From Burkholderia vietnamiensis LMG 10929 (lineage in GTDB: Bacteria; Pseudomonadota; Gammaproteobacteria; Burkholderiales; Burkholderiaceae), in assembly GCF_000959445.1 (NCBI RefSeq), contig NZ_CP009632.1, forward strand, positions 62,001 to 126,000: a DNA stretch of 64,000 bases. Direction: 5' to 3'. Positions 1 to 7,372 of this stretch are shown here, in pieces; the stretch's first letter is position 1, and the number at the start of each line of letters is the position of its first letter. A model generated the notes under the pieces. It saw only the letters and a program-made list of their open reading frames with translations. It had not been told where the DNA came from and made no database searches. A program made the position numbers and the translations under genes.

Positions 1-2
1 CC

Positions 3-344
3 TGCCCGCGTTGCGCCGGCACCGGCGACGAAGTGAACTGGGCAACCCGACAACTCCGCGAGATCCTGGCGCCGGTCGGCATCGAACCCGTCCTGGAAAC
101 GCGTGAGATCGACGAAGCGGCCTTCAAGACCAACCCTGCGGAGTCCAATCGTATCTGGATCGCCGGAAAGCCGATGGAAGCATGGCTGAACGGCACAGTC
201 GGCAGTAGCCGTTGCTGCGCAGTCTGCGGCGATGCGGAATGCCGCACTGTGGAGGTCGAAGGCGCGAGCTACGAGGTGATCCCGGAAGCGCTGCTAGTGA
301 AGGGCGGGGCTGATTGCGGCATTGATGCTCAATGCCCACGGTAG
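3..344 (+). CDS. DUF2703 family protein, 5'-truncated by the window edge
   Basis: The reading frame is open from the first bases of the window and begins with a Cys-Pro-Arg-Cys stretch, so the true start lies upstream; an internal GTG at position 33 is probably not the start. The remaining part carries an N-terminal CxxC, a middle segment ending in IWIAGKPME and a Cys cluster (CC-x2-C-x4-C), which is the layout of small DUF2703 proteins that often travel with arsenic resistance genes. The biochemical role is not established; the paired cysteines suggest metalloid or redox chemistry, which is inference. It lies 37 bp upstream of arsO in the same orientation, consistent with one arsenic operon. 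The C-terminal residues after about position 325 look unlike the family and may reflect an altered 3' end. Confidence 0.7.
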   Translation, partial: CPRCAGTGDEVNWATRQLREILAPVGIEPVLETREIDEAAFKTNPAESNRIWIAGKPMEAWLNGTVGSSRCCAVCGDAECRTVEVEGASYEVIPEALLVKGGADCGIDAQCPR

Positions 345-381
345 CACGCAGGATCCGAGCTAGAAAATAGGAAGGAAACAC

Positions 382-1491
382 ATGCGAATGTACGTTGACG
401 TCGTGGTGATCGGTGGCGGTCAAGCCGGACTCGCCACCGCATACTTCCTGCGCCGCGCGGGGATCGACTACGTCGTGCTAGATGACCAGAGCGCACCCGG
501 CGGCGCTTGGCGACATACGTGGGAGTCCCTGCACCTGTTCTCGCCAGCGGAATGGAGTTCACTTCCGGGCTGGCAGATGCCGATCTCGCATAGCACGTAC
601 CCGTCGCGCAACCACGTCGTCGACTATCTGGCGAATTACGAGCGTCGTTACCACCTCCCGGTTCAGCGCCCCGTTCATGTCGAAGCCGTTTCTCGCACCA
701 GCGAGGGTTTGCTTGTCACCACGGATCGCGGTGAGTGGCTGGCCCAAGCAGTCGTGAGCGCGACCGGCACCTGGAGCGCCCCCTATATCCCGGACTATCC
801 CGGACGCGAAATGTTTCGCGGTCGCCAGATTCATTCGGCGCAGTATCGCAATCCGGACGATTTAAGCGGACTTGCCGTGCTGGTCGTCGGCGGCGGCAAC
901 TCCGGTGCGCAAATCCTGGCGGAGGTATCGACGGTGTGCAGCGCCACATGGGTGACATTGCACGAGCCGGTGTTTCTGCCCGATGATGTCGACGGCCGGA
1001 TCCTGTTCGAACGCGCGACCGCCAAATGGAAAGCACTCCGTGACGGTCAGGCGACGGGGGTTCCGGTGGGCGGCTTGGGCGATGTCGTCATGGTGCCACC
1101 GGTACGAGACGCACGTACGCGAGGCGTGCTGCACACTGTGCGGCCGTTCTCGCACTTCGATGCAGACGGAGTCGTATGGGCAGATGGTTCACGCTCCCAC
1201 GTCGACGCCGTGATCTGGTGCACTGGTTTCCGTCCCTCGCTTGGCCATCTCGATGCACTGCAGATCCGCGACGCTGATGGGCTGGTGAGGACGGATGGAA
1301 CGCGCGCCAAAGACGAGCCGCGCTTGTGGCTGGTCGGCTATGGCGAATGGTGCGGTGCTGCTTCGGCCACGCTCATTGGTGTGATGCGCAGTGCACGTGA
1401 CACGGCTCGAGAAATTGCGGAATACCTGCGTTCGACTCACGAGCAAGACGCCTCAGCACCTCGCCCCGTGTCAGGAGGAGGCGTCCGTTGA
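382..1491 (+). CDS. arsO: ArsO-family flavin-dependent monooxygenase
   Basis: Product of 369 residues. It has an N-terminal FAD-binding GGGQAG at residues 11-16, a second dinucleotide motif GGGNSG at 170-175 for NAD(P)H, and between them FRGRQIHS at about 145-152, which resembles the FxGxxxH fingerprint of flavin monooxygenases. ArsO proteins are encoded in arsenic resistance operons of many bacteria; their exact substrate is unsettled. The start at 382 follows an AGGAAGGA ribosome-binding site at about 369-376; a second ATG two codons later is also possible. The gene follows a DUF2703 gene and is cut off from any downstream ars genes by an insertion sequence about 130 bp after its stop, so the operon is probably truncated here. 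Confidence 0.85.
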   Translation: MRMYVDVVVIGGGQAGLATAYFLRRAGIDYVVLDDQSAPGGAWRHTWESLHLFSPAEWSSLPGWQMPISHSTYPSRNHVVDYLANYERRYHLPVQRPVHVEAVSRTSEGLLVTTDRGEWLAQAVVSATGTWSAPYIPDYPGREMFRGRQIHSAQYRNPDDLSGLAVLVVGGGNSGAQILAEVSTVCSATWVTLHEPVFLPDDVDGRILFERATAKWKALRDGQATGVPVGGLGDVVMVPPVRDARTRGVLHTVRPFSHFDADGVVWADGSRSHVDAVIWCTGFRPSLGHLDALQIRDADGLVRTDGTRAKDEPRLWLVGYGEWCGAASATLIGVMRSARDTAREIAEYLRSTHEQDASAPRPVSGGGVR

Positions 1492-1619
1492 CCGCAGGTG
1501 TACTGGCAACAACGCGTTCAGGGACGCGAAATACTCGTCCATAAACGCTTGATCGACGCCACGACAAACCAGTTCTGCAACGTGCGCGTCAACGGCCTCG
1601 CTGGAGTTGCCCCTGTAAC
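1471..1619 (-). pseudogene. Possible 3' gene fragment cut by the insertion sequence
   Basis: On the minus strand an open frame runs from the IS end at about 1619 to a TGA at 1471-1473, giving about 48 residues with a plausible protein composition (for example CRGVDQAFMDEYF). It overlaps the last 20 bp of arsO in antisense. This looks like the 3' end of a gene whose upstream part was removed or displaced by the insertion. I do not recognise the family. It could be a chance open frame. Confidence 0.3.
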
Positions 1620-1638
1620 TGAGGACACACGGACACCG

Positions 1639-2532
1639 TTAGGTTGATGACACCGCATTACGCCTGAACTCGCGAGGCGAGCGGTATTTCAGGGCTTTGT
1701 GCGGGTGGCGCTCATTGTAGTGTTCGAACGCGATAGCCAGACGCGAGAGCGCCGTTGGTGCGTCGGGCTTGTCCATATAGGCGACGTAATTGTGCTTCAT
1801 GGTCTTCACGAACGATTCCGCCATGCCATTGCTCTGCGGCGAACGGACCGGTGTGGTCAGCGGCTCAAGACCCAGTTCGCGAGCGAAGCTGCGCGTGCGG
1901 TGGTCGATGTAGGCCGAGCCGTTGTCCGTCAGCCATTCGATGGACTGCGCGGCCTGCGTGGTGCCGAAGCGCTGTTCGACGGCGGCCAGCATCACGTCGC
2001 GCACCACATCACCGCTATGCCCGCCGGTCGTTGCTGCCCAGCTAATCGCCTCGCGGTCGCAGCAGTCCAGCGCAAACGTCACGCGCAGCGGCGTACCATC
2101 GTCGCACCGGAACTCGAAGCCATCGGAGCACCAGCGGGTGTTGCTGCGGTCCACGGCAACGCGACCGTCATGCCGCCGCTTGTCTTGCCGCACGCCGGGG
2201 CGGCGCAGTAGCAACTGATGCTCCCGCATGACCCGATACACGCGCTTGACGTTGATGCACGGCGCACCGCTCTGCTCCCGACTGCGGCGCAGCAGCGCCC
2301 AGACACGGCGGTAGCCGTAGGTGGGAAGGTGCGCCACATGGGCCTGAATCTCCTCGACCAGCCCGGCATCGTTGGTCACGCGGGCACGGCGACCATCGCG
2401 CCAGTCGGACGAGCGAACTCGCTTCACCGCCACGGCAGAGCGCGCCACGCCGAGAACTTCGCAGACCGTCTTCATCGGTCGTCCCCCGGCAGCAAGGGCG
2501 AGCGCGCAATCAGGTTTTATGAACGGCCCCAT
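1639..2532 (-). CDS. IS2-group transposase OrfB (DDE integrase domain)
   Basis: Product of about 297 residues in its own frame. It has an HTH_21-type region followed by a retroviral-integrase-like core. Visible catalytic acids are the Asp in WCSDGF, the Asp in TDNGSAYI and the Glu in MAESFVKT, the DDE triad. The C-terminal [20 protein letters not shown] is typical of the IS2 group. The frame is -1 relative to orfA and overlaps its end (2517-2532), so the active transposase is expected to be an OrfAB fusion made by programmed frameshifting near the AAAGAAG run of the overlap. The frameshift itself is inferred from family behaviour. Confidence 0.88.
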   Translation of the reverse strand: MGPFIKPDCALALAAGGRPMKTVCEVLGVARSAVAVKRVRSSDWRDGRRARVTNDAGLVEEIQAHVAHLPTYGYRRVWALLRRSREQSGAPCINVKRVYRVMREHQLLLRRPGVRQDKRRHDGRVAVDRSNTRWCSDGFEFRCDDGTPLRVTFALDCCDREAISWAATTGGHSGDVVRDVMLAAVEQRFGTTQAAQSIEWLTDNGSAYIDHRTRSFARELGLEPLTTPVRSPQSNGMAESFVKTMKHNYVAYMDKPDAPTALSRLAIAFEHYNERHPHKALKYRSPREFRRNAVSST

Positions 2533-2864
2533 TCCACGGCTTCTTTCAGGATTTCGACCTCCAGCGTCTTCTTCCCGAGTAGCCGTTGCAGTTCCTTGAT
2601 GGCGGCGGCCAGCTCAGATGCCGGCACAACGGTTTCGCCTGCCTTCACCGCCGCCAGACTGCCTTCCTGGTATTGCTTGCGCCAGCCGAACACTTGGTTG
2701 GCGTTGACGCCGTGCCGACGTGCAACGGCCGACACCGACGCTCCCGGCTCCAATGTTTCCTGCACGATGGCGATTTTTTCTTGCGCCGTGCGCCGACGAC
2801 GGCGCTCCGGCTCGGTCAGAATTTCGATGCTTTCCACGTAATGACTAGGCTTACTGATAGGCAC
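2517..2864 (-). CDS. IS2-group transposase OrfA (helix-turn-helix)
   Basis: DNA-binding subunit of the transposase. It has an Arg-rich N-terminus, [12 protein letters not shown], a helix-turn-helix around [19 protein letters not shown], and a C-terminal leucine-zipper-like segment ([19 protein letters not shown]). I place the start at a GTG at 2864, giving about 115 residues, close to the usual size of IS2 OrfA. The longer open frame to 3002 runs past the inverted repeat at 2903 and cannot all belong to the element. An inner GTG at 2837 is another candidate start. Confidence 0.82.
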   Translation of the reverse strand: MPISKPSHYVESIEILTEPERRRRRTAQEKIAIVQETLEPGASVSAVARRHGVNANQVFGWRKQYQEGSLAAVKAGETVVPASELAAAIKELQRLLGKKTLEVEILKEAVEWGRS

Positions 2865-2969
2865 AAGACTATCCCTTATTTTAAGAGAGTCCTCGTGTCC
2901 TCTGATACGTGGGGCCGCTCCACACGCCATCGCGGCGCTGTGTGGCGGACGGGGCAACGTACGCCCACT

Positions 2970-3021
2970 GTAATAACATTGTGTTGACTGCTGCGAACGC
3001 ACGGTGTAACATTGTTATTAC
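2970..3021 (+). promoter_or_regulatory. Promoter of the mazEF-type pair with flanking inverted-repeat operator
   Basis: A -35 TTGACT at 2984-2989 and a -10 TAACAT at 3007-3012 are separated by 17 bp. The promoter is framed by an inverted repeat: GTAATAACATTGT at 2970-2982 and ACATTGTTATTAC at 3009-3021, matching at 12 of 13 positions when one arm is reversed. The right arm covers the -10. This is the arrangement expected for autoregulation by an antitoxin or toxin-antitoxin complex. The arms sit about 39 bp apart centre to centre. Confidence 0.65.
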
Positions 3022-3035
3022 TTTAGGGGTATGTC

Positions 3036-3284
3036 ATGAAGACGACGATTCGCAGAATGGGTAACTCGCAGGGCGTGCTGATTCCGAAGCCCGTCCTTGC
3101 GCAACTCGGGCTGGAGAGCGAAGTGGAAATGGAGGTCGAGAACGACGCGATTGTTCTGCGCCGCCCGAAGCACAAAGCCCGTGAGGGGTGGGCGGAAGCA
3201 AGCAAGGCTCTGGCCGAGAGCGGCGACGATGCGCTGGTTATGGGCGAGTTTTCGAACGCCGATGACGCGGAGCTTGCATGGTGA
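3036..3284 (+). CDS. mazE: MazE-type antitoxin (AbrB/SpoVT fold)
   Basis: Product of 82 residues. The N-terminal half, TIRRMGNSQGVLIPKPVL, is the swapped-hairpin AbrB/MazE DNA-binding fold (R-x-x-G-N-S-x-G-V-x-I-P). The acidic C-terminal half (roughly residues 50-82, ending NADDAELAW) is the usual toxin-binding tail. It should neutralise the downstream toxin and repress the shared promoter through the inverted repeat just upstream. Its stop codon overlaps the toxin start region, indicating translational coupling. Assignment as antitoxin rests on the fold and the gene pair; activity is not shown by sequence. Confidence 0.88.
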   Translation: MKTTIRRMGNSQGVLIPKPVLAQLGLESEVEMEVENDAIVLRRPKHKAREGWAEASKALAESGDDALVMGEFSNADDAELAW

Positions 3285-3598
3285 TGCGCGGGGAAGTCTG
3301 GTTGGTCGCACTCGATCCGACGCTTGGTAGCGAGATTCAAAAGACGCGCCCCTGTGTGGTCGTTTCACCTCCCGAAATGCACGACCACTTGCGCACTGTC
3401 ATCGTCGCGCCGATGACTTCCAAGGGGCGTCCAGTGCCGTTTCGGATTCCGGTTACGTTCAAGCGCAAACATGGTTTGATCCTTCTGGATCAGATTCGCG
3501 CAGTGGACAAGGTGCGCTTGGTTAAGAAAGAGGGTGCAGTTGCCGATAAAACGTTGTTGGATACCCTGCGGACCTTGCAGGAAGTCTTTGCGGAATAA
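3278..3598 (+). CDS. mazF: MazF/PemK-family endoribonuclease toxin
   Basis: Product of 106 residues with the MazF/PemK beginning MRGEVWLVALDPTLGSEI, the conserved KTRPCVVVSP strand, the RTVIVAPMTS segment and the LDQIRAVDK motif, covering the full family length. Members are sequence-specific mRNA endonucleases inhibited by their MazE partner. Two starts are possible: ATG 3278 (inside mazE) and ATG 3284, which overlaps the mazE stop as TGATG and gives the family-typical N-terminus MRGEVW; I consider 3284 likely. The pair is intact and lies in the accessory segment between an IS and unknown small genes. Confidence 0.9.
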   Translation: MVMRGEVWLVALDPTLGSEIQKTRPCVVVSPPEMHDHLRTVIVAPMTSKGRPVPFRIPVTFKRKHGLILLDQIRAVDKVRLVKKEGAVADKTLLDTLRTLQEVFAE

Positions 3599-3609
3599 AA
3601 GAGGCATAT

Positions 3610-4038
3610 ATGACCGACAAGAGTAGCAATATGGATTACCACGTAGCGGTATCACATCCGCTACATTGGGAAGCCATTGCAGGCGGGCCGCCGATCGAAA
3701 ATTCGAAGCTCGTGCCGATTTCCGAGTTGGCCGGTTACCAACTCGATCTAGTCCTGGCTCAAATCTTGGCGGTGTCGGGACGATTGAAGTCCATCGTTGT
3801 GCATCTTGGGCCGGGATACGCTGTGGCGAAAATCGAAGTAACAGAGGCTCACTCGGGAGCGCAGCCTAAGCTTTGGAGGCCGAGCGTCGATAGCGATGAC
3901 AGATTGCCATTTCGACAAGAGCTTTCGGCGTGGGACGATGCCGATCCAGTCGGGAGCCTTCGAACCTACGTGCGATCAAACGTTGGTGAATTAGCTCGTG
4001 CGCGGCATTGGATAGAGCCGACTAGACAGCAAGGGTAA
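3610..4038 (+). CDS. Hypothetical protein, loosely DUF2591-like
   Basis: Product of 142 residues starting 11 bp after the toxin gene, in the same direction, so possibly co-transcribed with it. The segment KLVPISELAGYQLDLVLAQI (about residues 33-52) resembles the SELxGxxLDxAVA opening of DUF2591 proteins found in phages and proteobacterial islands. The resemblance is weak and I claim no function. There is no signal peptide or membrane segment. GC content is clearly lower than in the regions after 6 kb. Confidence 0.55.
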   Translation: MTDKSSNMDYHVAVSHPLHWEAIAGGPPIENSKLVPISELAGYQLDLVLAQILAVSGRLKSIVVHLGPGYAVAKIEVTEAHSGAQPKLWRPSVDSDDRLPFRQELSAWDDADPVGSLRTYVRSNVGELARARHWIEPTRQQG

Positions 4039-4125
4039 GTGTCGGCCCGGCCGACACCAAGGAAAATCGGAAAACATCGTGACGAAAACGCTCGCGCTCG
4101 ATGCGCGGGCAATACGGGAAAACAG

Positions 4126-4371
4126 GTGAATAAAAAGCAGCAGGCCGAGTTGATAGCGACCCATCGAGCGCTGATCCAGATTCGCTTGCTGGCAGCTGCG
4201 ATGATGAGATCAAATGTCGCCGACGAGCAAGTAGAACGCATTTATGCAATTGCGGATGCTTTTCACGAAGTGCCCGACGCGATCGCACGAGGAACGGACT
4301 TGGATCCTTCTTTGTTTGTTCGGTGTGCGACGGACGCGGGCATTGTCGTTCCGCCTGATTACCCCGCGTAA
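4126..4371 (+). CDS. Hypothetical small protein
   Basis: The open frame begins with a GTG at 4039, directly after the previous stop. The first 29 codons are Arg-rich and low in quality, and a GTG at 4126 (product about 81 residues, beginning NKKQQAELIATHRAL) is a more credible start. The product is predicted helical and soluble. No family recognised. It follows the preceding hypothetical gene closely and shares its orientation. Confidence 0.45.
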   Translation: MNKKQQAELIATHRALIQIRLLAAAMMRSNVADEQVERIYAIADAFHEVPDAIARGTDLDPSLFVRCATDAGIVVPPDYPA

Positions 4372-4417
4372 CGAGATAGGAAAACGCTGGCGTCCGCAGG
4401 GGCTCGGCAACAATGAA

Positions 4418-5233
4418 ATGACATCGATTAATGTAGCAAGGTCCGTAAGACGGCCGGCGATCGTTACAGGCGTGGCATACCTGTTCCTGACCTCCGTGAT
4501 GACTATGTTTCGCGCGTACGACGCGGAGGCTTACATCGGCAAGTTCCCGCTCTATCCGGGCAGCGCGTCTACCGTCGCAACTCAATGGGCGTGGAACTGC
4601 ATTCAGATCCCGCTGACCGCGGTTATTGCCGTTGGACTGTTTCGTGGATGGCGCTGGGTGAGATGGTTTGCGCTCACAGTGTTTGCAGTTACGTGCGCAA
4701 TCTCAGCTCCGCTGCGGGACGTGTTGGCAGTACCAGCGTATGTGTTCGTGGTGGCTTTGAATCTTGCAGTCTACGTGCTGCTCTTCTTCGCACCAAGCGC
4801 GACGGTCTATTTTTCACGCTCGACCCAGCCCGAGCGGGCCTTCACGTTGCGGGGGGCGGTTAGCTCGACCTTGCTAATTTTCGCAACCTTTACGGCCCAC
4901 AGCATCGGCTATGCAACCTTGTGGAAAAAAGTGGACGCCTGGGCCACGTGGGGCAGCTCTGCCGTCTTTCTGTTACCGGCACTAGTGTTGAGTGCGCTTG
5001 CCCGTTGGGACCTGCGGCGTTCCGCCCGTGAAATCTCTGCGGCATTGCTGGCCGTGACTGTCACCCTGGCAAGTCTGCAGGTCACCGCCTTTTTCACGGT
5101 ACATGCCTGGAGTCCCGCTTTGATGCGCCCGCTTGGCTGGCCTAACGGTCTTCTGCTGACCGTCCTTCTAGGTATCACCGGACTTACGCTCGCGGCATGG
5201 GCCGTACGCCCGCGAAAGATCGCCGGCCCGTGA
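4418..5233 (+). CDS. Hypothetical multi-pass inner-membrane protein
   Basis: Product of about 271 residues from ATG 4418; the open frame extends upstream to 4244, but those residues are hydrophilic and overlap the previous gene. About seven hydrophobic helices are visible, for example ALTVFAVTCAISAPL, AYVFVVALNLAVYVLLFF and LLTVLLGITGLTLAAW. No catalytic or transport motif was recognised and no family is assigned. The last 37 bp overlap the open frame of the next small gene if that frame is read from its furthest upstream ATG. Confidence 0.6.
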   Translation: MTSINVARSVRRPAIVTGVAYLFLTSVMTMFRAYDAEAYIGKFPLYPGSASTVATQWAWNCIQIPLTAVIAVGLFRGWRWVRWFALTVFAVTCAISAPLRDVLAVPAYVFVVALNLAVYVLLFFAPSATVYFSRSTQPERAFTLRGAVSSTLLIFATFTAHSIGYATLWKKVDAWATWGSSAVFLLPALVLSALARWDLRRSAREISAALLAVTVTLASLQVTAFFTVHAWSPALMRPLGWPNGLLLTVLLGITGLTLAAWAVRPRKIAGP

Positions 5234-5274
5234 TCGGGGCCGGTCTGTCTACGAAATGGGAAACGGAGGACGCG

Positions 5275-5460
5275 ATGGTGTTCGACATGATGAAGTGCGA
5301 ACTGCGCGAGCTGGTCGATCTTGTTCGGCGAACGACCGAATGGGAGACGTCGGTCGCGTGCGGGAAGGTGAATCTCGCGGAAGTTTCAATTGACGCCCGT
5401 TCGACACACCATGCGCGGTTGGAGCGGATTGTAGAACTGCGCGGCAAGTACGACCTGTAA
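5275..5460 (+). CDS. Hypothetical small protein
   Basis: From ATG 5275, preceded by AAACGGAGGA, the product is 61 residues beginning MVFDMMKCELRELVDLV. A longer frame from 5197 would overlap the membrane protein gene; the strong ribosome-binding site favours 5275. Helical, charged, no recognised family. Confidence 0.5.
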   Translation: MVFDMMKCELRELVDLVRRTTEWETSVACGKVNLAEVSIDARSTHHARLERIVELRGKYDL

Positions 5461-5544
5461 CGGAAAACGGTAACGACGCGGTTTCGAAACACAATAGGCG
5501 CCAAAGCGCCCCGACCGGCTGGACGCCGAAAGAGAGATAAGAAA

Positions 5545-5736
5545 ATGGCTGTTGATACCCTCAAGCAACAAGGTGAATTCTTGGTCGAAGCATCCAAGCA
5601 GGCCATGGCTGCATTGGTTTCGGGATATGCGGCCAATGGCCGAACGATTAAAAAAGACGAAGTTGCGGACGAAGCATACGCACTCGCCGCAGCTTTGTAC
5701 GAGAAATTGAAGCGTCAAGGTTGGGTCGGTCGGTAA
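5545..5736 (+). CDS. Hypothetical small protein
   Basis: Product of 63 residues preceded by AAAGAGAGATAAG. It looks amphipathic and helical (QQGEFLVEASKQAMAALV, then DEVADEAYALAAALYEKLKRQ). No family recognised. It is the last intact-looking gene of the accessory segment before the remnants at 5738-6125. Confidence 0.5.
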   Translation: MAVDTLKQQGEFLVEASKQAMAALVSGYAANGRTIKKDEVADEAYALAAALYEKLKRQGWVGR

Positions 5737-5737
5737 T

Positions 5738-5890
5738 CTGTTCGTTCTCCGCATTGCGCTGCCGCTCATAGCGGTAGCACGTTTGGCTTATGCCAAATGC
5801 CTCGCATGCAAGCCGGATCGACACACCCCGGCTCGCTACTGCTTCTCTGGCCATCTCGCGGCGGGTAGATGGCCTCAGTCTTTTTTTGCT
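5738..5890 (-). pseudogene. Remnant of an IS3-family orfB (IS407-like) N-terminus
   Basis: On the minus strand about 50 codons encode RREMAREAVASRGVSIRLAC followed by EAFGISQTCYRYE. This is the characteristic beginning of OrfB in IS407-like elements of the IS3 family. The rest of the transposase and any orfA are absent, and the frame drifts into unrelated sequence on both sides. It marks an old insertion at the island edge. Confidence 0.7.
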
Positions 5891-5909
5891 AGCGCCTCCG
5901 CGACGATCG

Positions 5910-6125
5910 TCGCGGCAGTTGCAGGAGCGGATGCAGTCGATGCTGTTCGAGCGCAGTGCGCTGTCGCGGCAACCCGACGAAGTGATTCGGCGCGAAGTGG
6001 CGCACCTCCGCGACGCGCAGCAGATGACGCCTGACCTCGTGCTGAAAGATCCGTACATCCTCGATTTTCTTGGCCTCGACGATCGCTATCTCGAGCGCGA
6101 TCTCGAGGAGTTAAATGAACCGTGA
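5910..6125 (+). pseudogene. Fragment of a YhcG-type (DUF1016) PD-(D/E)XK nuclease
   Basis: The frame from about 5910 encodes RQLQERMQSMLFERSALS, then MTPDLVLKDPYILDFLGL and LERDLEELNEP before a stop at 6125. This corresponds to the end of the DUF1016 N-terminal domain and the beginning of the nuclease domain; the family is normally about 330-380 residues. The start is lost in the adjoining IS remnant and the nuclease core is deleted, so the gene is dead. Confidence 0.7.
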
Positions 6126-6280
6126 TCTTTCGATGTCGCCCCGACATCGGACGCCACCCCATCGGCTCCCCGCGATCAAATTCAAAATTTGTCTAGTCAT
6201 CCTGCCGATTCGACCGTGAAAACCGCACCAATTCCGTGCCCCGATTCACCACGATGAAGTGCGCTACGCGCCTGAACTTA

Positions 6281-6311
6281 GGGGATTTCCCGCGTTTCCC
6301 CGTTTTTTTTT
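6281..6311 (+). terminator. Weak intrinsic terminator candidate
   Basis: GGGGA at 6281-6285 can pair with TCCCC at 6297-6301, followed directly by a run of nine T (6303-6311). The stem is short, so confidence is limited. It would insulate the importer operon from rightward transcription out of the accessory region. Confidence 0.4.
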
Positions 6312-6348
6312 GATCGCCGCTTGTCTCTCCATTTTTCTTCTTGCATGC

Positions 6349-6360
6349 TTGTATAGACAA
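6349..6360 (+). promoter_or_regulatory. HutC-type operator candidate
   Basis: TTGTATAGACAA is a near-perfect palindrome (TTGT...ACAA) of the kind bound by HutC-family GntR regulators. It lies 60 bp upstream of the binding-protein start, and a gene for such a regulator ends the same operon (11219-11974). A related partial site is at about 6189-6200. Confidence 0.5.
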
Positions 6361-6419
6361 ATTCCTGAGGCGCTTGCTGCACCGAGGGGATTGCGAACCT
6401 CAACGCAAGGAGAAACCCC

Positions 6420-7280
6420 GTGAACGGCAAGCGCATCAACTGGGCAGTCAGGACGATCGGCATCATCGCGGCTGCGGCGGCCACACTCGCCGCGCCGGTG
6501 CAGGCGAAGGAATGGAAGACGGTGACGGTCGCGCTCGAAGGCGGCTATGCGCCGTGGAACCTCACGCTGCCGGGCGGCAAGCTCGGCGGTTTCGAGCCGG
6601 AACTGCTCGCGAACGTGTGCGAGCGCATCAAGGTGCAATGCAACATGGTCGCGCAGGACTGGGACGGCATGATTCCGGGCCTGCAGGCCGGCAAGTTCGA
6701 TGTGCTGATGGATGCGATCTCGATCACGCCGGAGCGCGAGAAGATCCTGCTGTTTTCGCGCCCGTATGCGGCCACGCCGGCGACCTTCGCCGTCACCGAT
6801 ACGAAGATCCTGCCGAAGGCGTCGCCCGCCGCGCCGGTCGTGAAGCTGACCGGTGACGCGAACGCGGACAAGCCGACCGTCGATGCGCTGCGCAAGCAGC
6901 TGAAGGGCAAGACGATCGGCATCCAGTCGGGCACCGTCTACACCAAGTTCATCAATGACAGCTTCAAGGACATCGCGTCGATCCGCGTGTACAAGACCTC
7001 GCCGGAGCGCGACCTCGATCTCGTCGCCGGCCGTATCGACGCGTCGTTCGACGACGTCACGTACTACGCGGCGAACATCGCGAAGAAGGACAACGCATCG
7101 ATCGTGCTGGCAGGCCCGAAGCTCGGCGGCCCGATCTGGGGGCCCGGCGAAGGGCTCGCGTTCCGCAAGCAGGATGCCGACCTGAAGACGAAGTTCGATA
7201 CGGCGATCGGCGCCGCACTCGCGGACGGCACCGTCAAGAAGCTCGCCGACAAGTGGTTCAAGACCGACGTCACGCCGTAA
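6420..7280 (+). CDS. Polar amino-acid-type ABC transporter substrate-binding protein
   Basis: Periplasmic solute receptor of 286 residues (SBP_bac_3 / HisJ-ArgT family). Start is a GTG at 6420 behind AAGGAG at 6408-6413. The N-terminus has basic residues, a hydrophobic stretch and an Ala-rich cleavage region ending near VQAKEW. Family features include GYAPWNL, the GFEPEL lobe and FDVLMDAISITPERE. It heads an operon with two permeases, an ATPase, a MIO-less ammonia-lyase homologue and a HutC-like regulator. By context the ligand is an imidazole amino acid; ergothioneine or another histidine betaine fits better than histidine because of the lyase. Confidence 0.88.
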   Translation: MNGKRINWAVRTIGIIAAAAATLAAPVQAKEWKTVTVALEGGYAPWNLTLPGGKLGGFEPELLANVCERIKVQCNMVAQDWDGMIPGLQAGKFDVLMDAISITPEREKILLFSRPYAATPATFAVTDTKILPKASPAAPVVKLTGDANADKPTVDALRKQLKGKTIGIQSGTVYTKFINDSFKDIASIRVYKTSPERDLDLVAGRIDASFDDVTYYAANIAKKDNASIVLAGPKLGGPIWGPGEGLAFRKQDADLKTKFDTAIGAALADGTVKKLADKWFKTDVTP

Positions 7281-7372
7281 GCGCGTGTCCGTCTGCCGTC
7301 GCGTGACCGGCCCGGCCGGCGCGCGGCGGCACGCATCATCGGAAGTCCTTCAACGTATGCCGGGAGGCACGC

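Larger units (their letters stand above)
1620..2903 (-). mobile_element. IS3-family insertion sequence, IS2 group
   Basis: About 1.28 kb bounded by imperfect terminal inverted repeats. The sequence from 1620 reads TGAGGACACACGGAC, and the complement read inward from 2903 reads AGAGGACACGAGGAC; within the aligned GAGGACAC... block 12 of 14 positions match. Inside are two overlapping minus-strand genes with the orfA/orfB organisation of the IS3 family, and both proteins resemble those of IS2. The 5-bp flanks (gtaac and gatac) are not identical, so no clean target duplication is visible; either the ends are off by a base or the copy has been involved in a rearrangement. Both genes appear intact. 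Confidence 0.85.
6126..6419. other. Intergenic junction between accessory and core-like DNA
   Basis: No credible gene. It contains a half-site-like TTTGTCTAGTCA at about 6189-6200, a possible terminator at 6281-6311 and a HutC-type palindrome at 6349-6360. Composition shifts to high GC after this stretch. Confidence 0.6.
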
